Notes under the pieces: model-generated
The model's database searches: none
Seen by the model: only the letters and a program-made list of their open reading frames with translations
Told to the model about the DNA's origin: nothing
Assembly: GCA_030248065.1 (NCBI GenBank)
Contig: JASAMV010000285.1
Span: 1-64,000 of the forward strand
Direction of reading: 5' to 3'
Origin: Rhynchonema sp. JSB1_4
Lineage: Eukaryota > Nematoda > Chromadorea > Monhysterida > Xyalidae
Length of the DNA stretch: 64,000 bases
Position numbers and translations under genes: made by a program
Part shown: positions 38,301 through 50,300 of the stretch, piece by piece
How the letters are laid out: each line of letters starts with the position of its first letter
Position numbering within the stretch: position 1 is the first letter of the stretch

Positions 38301-41300
38301 TAATAGAGCAGTCTAAAGAACCGTCAAGTCGCCACCGAGCCGTCTGACTGGTTAGTACTGGACTGAAAACCAGCATAAAAGGCCCACAGGTGGTAAAAAA
38401 CGTTTTTGTCTGAAAAAAACGGAAAAAAGGGTTTTTCTAGAGGTCAAATAACGAACCGATATTTTTCCGGGCACTGAAAAAATATTGGAAATTTTCGGAA
38501 ACATTTCCAAATTTTCCAAGGAAAATTGGAAAGTCGCGAGGTCAGCTTTTCAAATCGTGCAAAAACAGCATTCTTTAATGTGTTTTGGTAGACTTGTGTA
38601 GGATGCAATTTCCTCATGAAGCAATTTTAGACCACATTTTGCCCAAATGTGCCCCATTTGAACAGGCGGCCAACTGTTGGCCTGGAAAAAGGGAAAAAAC
38701 GTTTTTTACGGTAAATATATATTTTCCGGACAAATTGCAACTATACACGCACTGACTGGCTGCTGAACGAGTGAGAAAACCAATCAGCACGAAACAGAAT
38801 CAGTCCCCCGTTCTTTTACAGAACGAATCTACTCAGGCCAGAAACGACAAAACACGAATAATGAGCCATAAAGCAACGCATTACCTTCAACAACGAACGC
38901 ACACCAGTTAACACGGGCGATTTCGCATTTGGAGGTGTTTTTACCAGACGGCTGACACCTTGCACGTTGGGTGACACCTGGGAATGTTACGGTCACAGCG
39001 TAAAGGATTGCGAACAAAAACCACATATTACTGTTCTGTCTTTCTGTTTTTGAAAATAAAAAGAAACAAATCATTTAGGGCCGTATCAACCGTGAAGGCA
39101 ACTGTTTTGGCATGGGCAAAGTTTGCTTAAACCGCATTTTATGATTTGGCGGGCGCACCGATTTTTGACCAGCGTAAAAGTCGAACCTTCCGTAAGAGCG
39201 CCGTCGTTGCTTAATCGCCAGCCAAATGTAAGTTGATACGGCCCTCAAATGAAGACAATTAGTTCCCCAATTGCGCACGCCTGCGTTGTTTTAGCTGTCC
39301 CAACACCAAAGTAAAGATGTGAAAGCCAGAATTGATCAGACATAACCGTCACGTCAACCGACAGTCACCACCCAAACTATTCCTTGCACCTGTGGTTTCG
39401 GTGTTTTCACCAGCTCAGCCACACCCTGCAGTTGTGGTGACGATGAGGCGGATCGTCGTTTTGGCACACGCAATAGCTCGGCGACGCCCGTCAGCTGGGG
39501 TGATGCCTGAAGTGGAAAGGAGAGAACGCGATGAAGAATGATGCTGATTGGTCCGTAAGCACATCGTACAAATGTTTCGTCACGTCTACATTTGTGAATT
39601 GCGAAGCACGGTTGTTTCATTCGTATCAAAGCAGATAACCGCGAAAATCAGAGACGAAAACACGCGTTGAGCTGAATTTAACTGGAACAAAACGTGAGCC
39701 TCAGGTCCGAACAGTTTGACAGCATGGAAAATCAGACGGTAATTCCAGCTAGATGTTTGATCTCATCACCGGCTCAGTACAACCAGATTGGCAATCGACT
39801 TATACAATCTCAGTGTAACATCAGTGTTTTCATTGAATTCATTTTTGTCGACATTGGCGAGAAACCAGGAAAAGCGAACTTCGCAGTGTACACCAGCTGC
39901 TCCATCATGAGAACGAAAACACTCCAAAAACGCCCAAATACCACAATTCCACAACTTCCAAGAAAATAGAACACCAACCTCCACCCGGGGCGTTTTGACC
40001 AATCCAGCCACACCGCGATATTTGGGCGACGGCGGTGCTTTTGGTGTGCGCATGGTTCGCTTCACACCTCGTAACATTGGTGATTTATTTGATGATTTGC
40101 GCGCACTTTTCATCAATTCGCGCACGCCGGTCACTTGCGGCGAGACGGCTGTGTGGGTCGAGGATTGCGTCAGCTGGAATTTTTATGCCGACGAGATAAA
40201 AACATAAACATGAACATAAACTTGAGATTAAAACATATACATGAACATAAACATGAGATTAAAACATATAAACATGATTGAGGGCAAACATCATGGTCAC
40301 AGATGATCGAGCGTCAGCGTTTTTTATGCGTCGGACACGCGGCTATTGTCCTTGTTGTCGTGCAATGGTTTTGACACTTTTTTGCGGTGCAGTATTTTGT
40401 ATCGAATAAACGGCGCGATTACCAACAAGACCACCCTTCCTTTCCATTTCATCGTGGTCGATGAAGCGCAAAACATTTACGTACAGAGTTTTTCTTGGGT
40501 TTTCAACAAAGATTCCTGGTTAATCAAAAAATACCCTGCATGTTTCTCTCACTTCAAATCGACCTAAAATCACAAATTGCAGACACCCAGAATTTTCAAA
40601 TTTGGCTACTAAAACGAAATCCCAGGTAGATTTTGAAAAAATCACCCACCCTCGCGCTGGTATTGACAGACTGCGAGTCACTGCGGTCACCGCTGACGAT
40701 GGTCGACAGCCGACGGGGCGATGAGAACTGCATCAAATTAACGGGCTCTTCACCATGTTCAACACCCGTTTCGCCGACTACAACATCCGCCACTTGGTCT
40801 TCGTCAGTGATTGGTTCGAGTTCTTCGGAGATTTTCTGAAATTTACATGTGGCTGTTGTCTTGTTATTACGTGATTCGCAGTCGTTTAGAAAACAAACAG
40901 CAGTTAGGTATGAAATTCAGATCTCACTGAACACGACAGGATGTTAGTACACTAATGTGAGATTCAATACAATTTTGGTACTACTTTGTTCGGGTCGGGA
41001 TAAGTTTTTATCGTTTTTCACAGCACAAATGGTACTGCCTGCCACATAGCCTGAGAATATATTACGAATCGTCGAAACATTCCTGCATTCTCCGGTATTT
41101 GTGTTCAGGCCATCACACCTATTAACCATGTGTAAAAAAACGAACATGTAATTAACAAAACATCGAACAACAACAAAACATACAGATTTATTCGCACCGC
41201 TGCGTCGCACACTTTTCGGCGGCGACGGAATGTCTTCGAGGTCGATCTCCTCAAATTGCGACGGCGAGTACGGTATAGGCGTCTTGCGTTTGCGACCGGG

Positions 41301-44300
41301 CGATGAGCGAGACGTACCTACGACAATTTATGCGAAAGTTTTGAAGTTTCTTAGGAACAAAGTGTGGCTTGGGGCACGTCCAAATGCCATCAAGTATCAA
41401 GTGCATTTGCACTGACGATGATGTTTACAACACAATACATACTGTATTATCAGCATGTGCCATTCACAGGCCGTGTGCTTGCTAAGAGATATTCTAGTCT
41501 CTGCCTTAGCAAAACATTTCTTACACAATCGCTCATTCACGAGTGTTTACGAATGATCAGAAAAGATAAAGGAAAAAAACAATGACGCTAGCAACGCACC
41601 ACCGCTAATACCAGTGATGTCAATTTCAGCGCTCGAATTATACGATCGTTTCGGCGCGAGCTGTGTCTGCAGCTTGTAGATGCTCGCATCACTATGCGTC
41701 CGTGCCGCCGTCTCAGTGAAATCGTCGGTCAGCATCGACCTGCAAGGCGACATTCAAAGGTGGTCAGCACATCAATAGACGCTCATCTTACAAGATCACA
41801 AGCAAAACGTTTGCCAACTGCAGTTTTGCCCGTTTCGCGAGTGCTGACAACAAAACCCCCACTCGAAGTCGAAAGTATTTGGCGCGTCGGACAGAATATA
41901 TATATATATATATCTACCGGTGTGGTGGTGGTGCACAAATTACCACGAATTATGAAAAAAAAACTCACAGATTGCTCAACATCGAGCTTCTGCGCGCGCT
42001 GCGACTCAAACTGCCGCGACTCAACGAGCCAACACTCGGATGCGGCGTACGATCAATGAGTATCGCCGCCGGACGGGGCACAGGGGCACTTGGCGTGTAC
42101 GTTGCTGCCCCGCCACTGCTGCTATCACTGACGGACATGGAGACTGACTTGGCTGAAACGTGAACCAACTCGCATGTTTTCAACAGCAAACTAATGTGCC
42201 TAGCACAACTGGCTGCTACAATTTTGGAGGGTGTCCCTTTTAGAGCCTTAGCTGTCGTGGGTGATACGTGAAAAAGGTTGCACTTCATAACTGGGCACTA
42301 CCACCTATCACCAATTTTAATAGCAACCTTAACGAACAACCGCCAACCAGCAAACAACAACAACACAACCGAACCCAAACGAACGTGTGCGTTTCTTCGT
42401 GATCGACCCCGGTGTTTTCTTCACGGATGACCAACGACCCTTCACACTCACATTCAACGGCACACTGTTGCTGCTGCTGCTGTTCGATGTTGAGCGCATG
42501 GTGGTGGCGGATGCGCGTGATTTCTTGCCGGTCGATTGTTTGGCTGCAAGAAATGAACGAAAAAGTGAGAAAAAAACGTGAAGTTGAATGAAACGTGTAA
42601 CGTGCATCGTGCTCATTGGTGTGTTCATCCATGAACATATTCATTTAATTTGGCCATACAAACTGTTACTAATTCTAACGTCGCCAACATCCTAATGATA
42701 AAACATCAACCCAGAAAGGCCATCAAATGGTTAGATTTGTGTCCATCGTTGTAGTAAAACCACCAGCGCCGGTTCTCAAAATCGAGGTAGGGTTTTTTTT
42801 ACTTCAGACAGCAAAAAACGAAACAAATCACAACTCACGGGTCGGCAGCCTATCAGCTCCATCCGGCGTTGCGAACATTTCCTCCGCAGTCAGAAACGAT
42901 TGCGACGATTTCCTCGACTTTGAACTGCTTCGACGTTTGGATGCGGTCGAGGCGGACGTGCTTGTCGACATGGACAGCTCCGGGATTGACACATCGAATA
43001 TATCACCCGGGCTTGAAACATCAGCCAGCTGGCCTCCAAAGCCGTTGCCGCCTGCAGTGCTGTTGGCCAGTGAGTTGGGCGGGACCGGCGGGATAGATGA
43101 TGTGGTTGACGATGTCGATTTACGGCTAGATAAACGGCGACCTGGCAAAAATATTGATATTTTTCAGATTGTTCTGTACGTTTTTGGTAGCGCTAGGTGG
43201 GGTCGGTCGAGTGAACCCATCGATGCCCCAGCGAACCAAACTTGTATTAACAGACCTTTCGAAACATTTTCGGCCGATGTGGCTTTGCGCACGGGCACCT
43301 GCGTTTGCATTAGGGCCTTTTTGGGCTGTGGTGTTTTGGATGCGGTCTTTTTGATGCCGAAACGCGACACGGGAATGGAAGACGAGAACTGCGGAATTCT
43401 GGACACGACTTTCGACTGAAAAAAATAATCGCAGTCAGATATTTCAATAATTTAATCGAGACTTCATCAGTTTCAATTTCTAACCTTGGTGACGCTCTTT
43501 CGCGGCGAGCGCTGTTTCTGCGCAGACTTCCTGGCGCTTGATCGTGGAGTGATCTTCGCTTGCAGCACTTGCGCATAGGTCTTTTTCGGTGTTGGCGTCT
43601 TCTTTTTGGGCGAGACAGACTTTTTGGCCGATTTCGGTGGAGTGTCAGTTTTGACTTTGGTCGGCGACGGGGTTTTCGGTTTCGGCGGCGATTTGTTTCG
43701 GTTCGGCGACGCGCGGGGCGCCTGAAAAGGAACTTATGCTTTTTTCGGAATGTCGAGACATTATCATAATGAACGGAGCAGTGCGAGCCGAGAAACTGAG
43801 AAAGCACCTAGACATTGAACTGATAAAGTTCCGAAAACCTTTCGCACGAGTTCATTTTTCAACGCCAGGTGCCGGGCTGTCATATTAATTAACAGTACCG
43901 ATCAGTGGCGTGAGAAACGAAATCCAATTCGGGAACTTCCCACACACACCCAAAAAAAAACCCCCACCGGGGGGGGAAAAACCCCGGGAAAAAACAAAAA
44001 AAAACTAAGCAAAACCGCAAACCGCAAAAAAAAACCCCACCCCAACCCCCCCCCCATACCAGGGGGGTAACCCCCCCCCCAACGACACCACTGGTACCGA
44101 TTGAATACCTATGCCTATTATCATTTTAGCCGGCTCGTCAAACTATTCCCTCAAATCTCTGTCACGATGTTTCCCGTCATTCCGCTCACCCGGGCAGCAG
44201 CAGCCAACACCGGAATTCGACTCGGCGTCTTCGTGGACACCTTCGGCGGTCCGGCATTTACGACCGGCGTCGCTGGTTTCATGATCGACTGCACCGATCG

Positions 44301-47300
44301 CAAACGCGGCAGCGCCATTGTGTCCTCAACGATGTCGTCGGCGTCCTCGTCGGCCGCATCCGTGTCCTGGTCGAAACTCGATGTGCCTGTGTGACATTGG
44401 CAATGGACTGGTTTTGGCAGTTGGCACCAGGGTTTTTTCATCGGTCTTCTCAGATTTACTCACTGCTGTTACATTGTTGCAACGTAGGTTTGATTCAGAG
44501 GTGGGAATCGGGCCGGGTTACCTCGGCCCGGCCCGGCCCGACATTCAAAAAAGGCGGCCCGGCCGGGCCCGATTTTTTTCGGCCCGACTTTTTCAGATGT
44601 TTTGAAGAAAATTTTTTGGTGCAAAAATTAGTTTTTTGTTTAAAAATACCTGAAAATTATAGAAGTCGGTCCTAAGCTGCTGAATCGCAAGAAATTTTGG
44701 CTAATTTAGAGTAAGAAGTACGATTTTTTATTGAAATTCGATTATGTCGGGCCTTTTCGGGCTGACCATCCCGGCCGTTCGGGCCGGAAACCTCGGCCCG
44801 GCCCGATTCCCACCTCTGGTTTGATTACCCGTTGCCCGCTCTCGTTGGGTTGCACTTTTGTGCGCAGTAGTGATGTTTTACTCGAGCAATAAGATCAACA
44901 AGATCTGCTCGAGGTCGTTTTTGGAGGTCAATTGGCCAGAGGTGTTCGCTCCGACGAGGCCTTCTGTGAAAACAGGCCGAAACGGGCAAACCTCGCTGCT
45001 GTTATATTATTCCAAAGCGGCACTTCGATTTTGTGCCAGGAGGCGATTGTCGGCGGTTGATGTTGTTGTAAGAAGGCTATGCAGCAGAATAAACTGGGAG
45101 ATAGGATTATCTAAATTTTGAACGGCCTTTCGCACAATTTTTGCCTTTTGTTACTTTTAAAAAGTGAACCAATTCCAAAGCGATTCAAGACCGACAAGAT
45201 GCCTGAACTTGGTGCTACATATCTTTGTATCTGAAAATAGAGGACGGCATAACCTCGGATTGCCGAAACTTCAGATTTCTAATAAGGGAAATTAATTGAC
45301 TGGCTTTTGTGCACCAGACCAGCAACATCATTTAACCCTGACCCGCCTTCGTTTTGTCACCCGGGCGGAAGTGATAACAACAACAATTCCCGCAATAACC
45401 GCACGTAACCCACCAGCCGACGGTCCGAATTCAGCATAATACGACTTCTTTCCAATTTTCGGTATCGGCGTAACGCTGACGTCACGATTGAAGAGCACGT
45501 TTCGTCTGATCACCGACCCGCCCGGCGACCGTTTCGGTGATCGTCTGCCGGCGGTGCGCAACGCCGATCGCGGCGTCGGCGTCTTTTTCGACATGCCGAA
45601 CAGTTGAATCGGCGTCGTCACGCCCACCTGCACGATTGATTGGGTGGGAACGCTGGTTATCGTGAAAGTTGGGAACATGACGGGCTGTTTTTGGGACAAT
45701 TTTGGAAACCGCTGGTTAATTGATTGATAACGCTCGATCGGACCGTGCAAAACATTTATACCTTCTGTTTTATTTATTTTTAGTTAGAGTCGAGTCGAAA
45801 CTATTGATTTACTCGTAATTATGGAAACTGGACATGCATTGGACAAAACATTTTTGCTCAAGGTCTGGAGATCACACCAGATTGACAGACAGTTCAAAAA
45901 CTAAAGGAAAAAAGCGTGTTTCTTAAAACAAAAAAAACAAAAAAAGAATTCGAAGTAACCCACCGATGCCGTGCGCACGGGCGATGATGCCTCCGCTTTC
46001 GATTGTTTTCGCAGTTTCTTATTCCCGTGCGCTTCTTCATCTTCGTCTGAATCAGGACTACCCAAGCGCTTGGGGCTGTCAATCATCTGAACAAAATATT
46101 GTTTTATAAATATTTTTCAAGATTTGAAAATTCACTTATTGATCGGTATCCTACTTGACGATCGGTGTCTCGTCTTGATCACGCTGCGTCTCTCAGCGTT
46201 CATCTTTCAAATGTTCATTCCTACAATTATTTCGACTTAAATAAAACAGTGAGATCGAACTTATTACATTACCGGCTATTACAGATTTCCAACTCAAAAA
46301 AGACCAAAACAAACAAAAAACCAATACGACAAAATCGCACCTGCGGCGAGAGAATCAAATGTCGCGGACTGGTGCTGGCCCGCGGCGGACTGCGCAACAA
46401 ACGTTTGCCAAAGTTCCATTCGTCAAATTCATCAGCGTTGTCCGCATCATCGCCGTCGTTGTCGCTGAAGCTGTACGCGTCTGCAATCAATCAATCAATC
46501 AATCGACAATTGCACGTGATTGCGATTGTATCATCTGATCACACTTCGGCCAAGGTCGGATCCAGGAGGGGCCACAGGGGCCATGGCACCCCTTTTGGTC
46601 AAATTGGTTCCGAAGGGGAGCGCACGGTCTCAAAAAGAAGGGCTCCTAAATCGGAAAATTTTCTGAACAAGCACTGGATAAAATGACTTTTCAAAAAACG
46701 GATCAAACACCAGATAAAACGAGTTTTTTTTAATTCTGCCCCTCCTTTGGCCAAAAGCTGGATCCGCCACTGATGATCAGCATTAATTTCATTTTGCGAA
46801 AAAAATCAGTTCAGCTCAGTTCTTCCCGGTTGCAGAACAATGCCACGCATTTAATTGACGATAATTGTTGTTTTATTGAGAAAATTTTAGTGTGAAAGGT
46901 GGCTGCAGCGTCCGTGAGATTCCACGGTGTCGCATACAGAACACAGACATGAGACTAGTTGCAAGAGCACACCAAAACAACAATATTTATCATCTGAAGA
47001 AATACTGATTCCTCTTTATTTCAATGATGACAGAATCAGCCACTTTGCTGGCATTGGCCGGTTGTGGTTGGTGGGTGCAACATGGTTTGGACCAAATCTC
47101 GCGATTTCGTTGCTCCTGTGGTTTTGGTCCCGCGCAAAAGTTGCTCCCCTGTTAGCTGTGATAAACTTTCACGCTGGATGGATGACGTCACAGAGACAAC
47201 GACATCGCAAGATATGGCCCAACCCATTTCGCACCTTCTTCGACCACACCCGTCCCGACCCTGCCATGCCCGCAAAGTACACACTGGCCCTATTCTTCAC

Positions 47301-50300
47301 CTGCAGCGCGTTTGGCACGTCTCGACTATCGTGACAAATGGTTCGACAAAAAAAACAACAACAATTTTTCACAAAACATCCGAAAAAAACCAACGCGCAC
47401 CCCGGAACGGCGGCGTTTCATCCTTGGCCGTCGACATTTCCGACGAATATATGGGCGAGCGTTTCCCCGACGTTGATGACGATGCACGCGCGTTGGTGGA
47501 CGAGGACGAATCACGACGCAGCGACGGGGGAAGACTCGCTGGCGCTGGCGGCAGTGTCGCTGGAATGCAGAACTAACTGATCGAAGTCTGGACAAACAAA
47601 ACGTGTGTCCCAAAGAAAGCATGATTTGGGTTCCCGTGTGCTCATACACAATCCGTTCTTGAAAGGTTTCTTTCGTGTTTTTTTTCCCAGAAAAATACAA
47701 AGAACCAGTTCTTCGGCAACTGTGAAGCAAGCCTAACAGCTATGTATTTACTGACCCCACGGCCAACGCCCACCCTAAACCCAAATTGTCAGACCAAATC
47801 AACGGTGCGAAAGTTTCAAATCGTCCTGGCGCTGCGCGAACCCGAAATCTGTATCAAATTATTTCCAGTTTTTTTTTACAATTCCATTTGATAGTACTTT
47901 TATTTATTGCGCATTTCGTGACTTTCGCAAACTCCCAAATGACGCCCGGCAAAAAAACAGAATATCAAAAAAAAACACCACAAAACGCACCGATTTTCTG
48001 CGCCTGTTTCGGCGTGAGCACGGCACGCGACGGCGAGGTGGTAGTCGCTTTTCCGAAAGTTGGATTCGGCGCGGCTGCCGCAACGTTGCTGTAACGAAAT
48101 CGGTGCTCGCCTACACGCACAATGTCGCCTTCATTCAGCACGACGCGTTGTTTCATCTCGATTGGCACTTGGTTGATTTGCGTGTGATTGTCGTGCGTGA
48201 AGATCACAACCTGGGCGAATACAGAAAAGAGACTAAGGATGAGAAAACAGACGCAAGTAAAAAGCTGTTGTTCATCACAGCGCGGTAACCCGGGAGAAGT
48301 CTGGCCGGGCTACCCCGCCGCTCCGTCCGAATCAGCCAGTGTAGTTCCTGGGGGGAGGGGGGGTCCCCCCTCGGGTACTACGTCTGTTCCCCCTCCATGG
48401 TACGCCTGCCCCGCTGTTCCCCCTCCGCCCTCCGGGTACGTCTGCTCCCTCAATTTTTACCTAAGATAGGCTAATTTTGGCCTAAAATAGGCATTTTTAT
48501 AGGCAAATAGGCCAAATAGGCATAAAATGAGTGATTTTCAGGTCAATGACGTCAAAAATCGCCAAAATACCCTTTTTATTGAGGTTTTTTCCTAAAAGGG
48601 GCAAAAATGAGCCAAATTTTCGACCTCAAAAAATGACTTTTCTCCAAATTTGGGTCCTCCCCCCCCTTCCGGGTCCTTCCCCCCCTCCCCCCCAGGTTGG
48701 TACGTCTGTTCCCCCTCCGAAAAAATGGGGGTACCGCCTGTTCAGTGCTGTGGCTACTTTGGCGGGGCGGGTAGGGTACACAGGTGGAAAAAATCGGGGC
48801 GGGTAGGGGGGTAATGTACCTGGGATTTTGGGGGGGGGGGGGGAATCCGGTTTGGGGGGGGGGGAGATTTTTCGCGGCGGGTAGGGTACAATACAAGTTT
48901 TACCGCGTGCATGTTTTTATGAAATAAAAGTTCCATAAATCGGGCGCAGCGCGATTTTTTTTGACATTTTCAGGGTTTTCGGTCAAAATTTGGGCATTTT
49001 TGACCGAAAAATGGGCATTTTGGCGGTAAAAATCGGGGCGGGTAGGGTACCAGGGCGGGGCGGGTAGGGTACCAGAGCAGGGCGGGTAGGGGGGTGGGTA
49101 GCGTACCAGGCCGGGGCGGGTAGGGTACCATTGGAGGACCCCCCCACCCCCCCCCCCCCCCCAGCCACAGCACTGCGCCTGTTCCCCCTCCGGACCAGGA
49201 ACAACACTAGAATCAGCCTAACCGCGCGCGATGGACTATTGTGGCGGAATGCGGATGGAAAAGATAAAAGAACTGGCTTTTTCGTGAAAAATGTTATCCA
49301 ATTTTTAAAAAAATGACGTTTTTGACCCAGTGTAGTACTTGGTCAGGGTGTTGACGATAGATAGATTGGGAACCGAAATGTGTTGACGATAGATAGATGA
49401 CCCAAGTCCGAAATCTGGGGGGAGGGGGTCGACCCAAACTTGTTGACGATAGATAGATGGTGGGGGGGGTCGCCAAAAATCAAGGTATAGTATAGTGTAC
49501 TAAGTTGGTAATAATGTGTAAATATTAATGAAAATGTACTAAGATGCACTAAATCCGCGCGTAGCGCGCGATTTTTTGCCTATTTGGGACAAAAAATACC
49601 GATTTTGAGCCATTTTGAGGCAAAAATACCCATTTTGGGGTCGAAATGTGTTGACGATAGATAGATTGTTCCCAGAATTTGTTGACGATAGATAGATTTG
49701 CCCATAAGTGTTGACGATAGATAGATGAAATCAAAAAGTGTTGACGATAGATAGATGAATTTGGGGGGGACCCCCCCACCCCCCCCCCCAAGTACTACCC
49801 TGTTTTGACCTCATTTTTCAACATTCTGGACGGAGGTTCATCAACGCCGAAGTGCCTGCCTGCCATTCAGAGGTTTTAGAAACCAAAACCAAATGAACCA
49901 ATGTAACTTGGATATCTTGAACAGTTTCTATGTTTTCAATGACACGTCTTTGCACTTTGCTTCAATGCAATTTTTGCGGTCCACAAAGAACCGGTTTTTC
50001 AGGGACGGGAGGGAAGGGAGGCAGCGGCGTCCGCGTTTTTTCTGCCCGAACCCCGAACCGACCGACGGACGGTGCCAGCCAAAAATGAACTCACTTTCTT
50101 GTCTTCATCCAAAATCACATCGCACTGATGAGCGGAACCGCCCGGAATGCAGATCGACATGTCAGAGCTACTGAAAAAAAACAAAAAAACGGTTAAGAAA
50201 TGAATGCACAGAAGCAGAGGTCGCAATCGGGCCGGCCCGACCTCGGGCCGGGCCGGGCCGCGATTTTGGGCTTTTGACTCGGGCCGGGCCGGAGATTTGG

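Noticed and set aside
42727..43419. 230-aa plus-strand open frame
   Set aside because: It is the antisense of exons 10 and 11 of the Ki-67-like gene, whose minus-strand frames fit splice sites and neighbours.
43310..43807. 165-aa Arg-rich minus-strand frame
   Set aside because: Out of frame with exon 9 of the Ki-67-like gene; the Lys/Pro/Ser frame there joins in phase to both neighbours.
46165..46686. 173-aa plus-strand frame
   Set aside because: It overlaps exon 5 of the Ki-67-like gene in antisense and an hAT relic, and has no recognisable domain.
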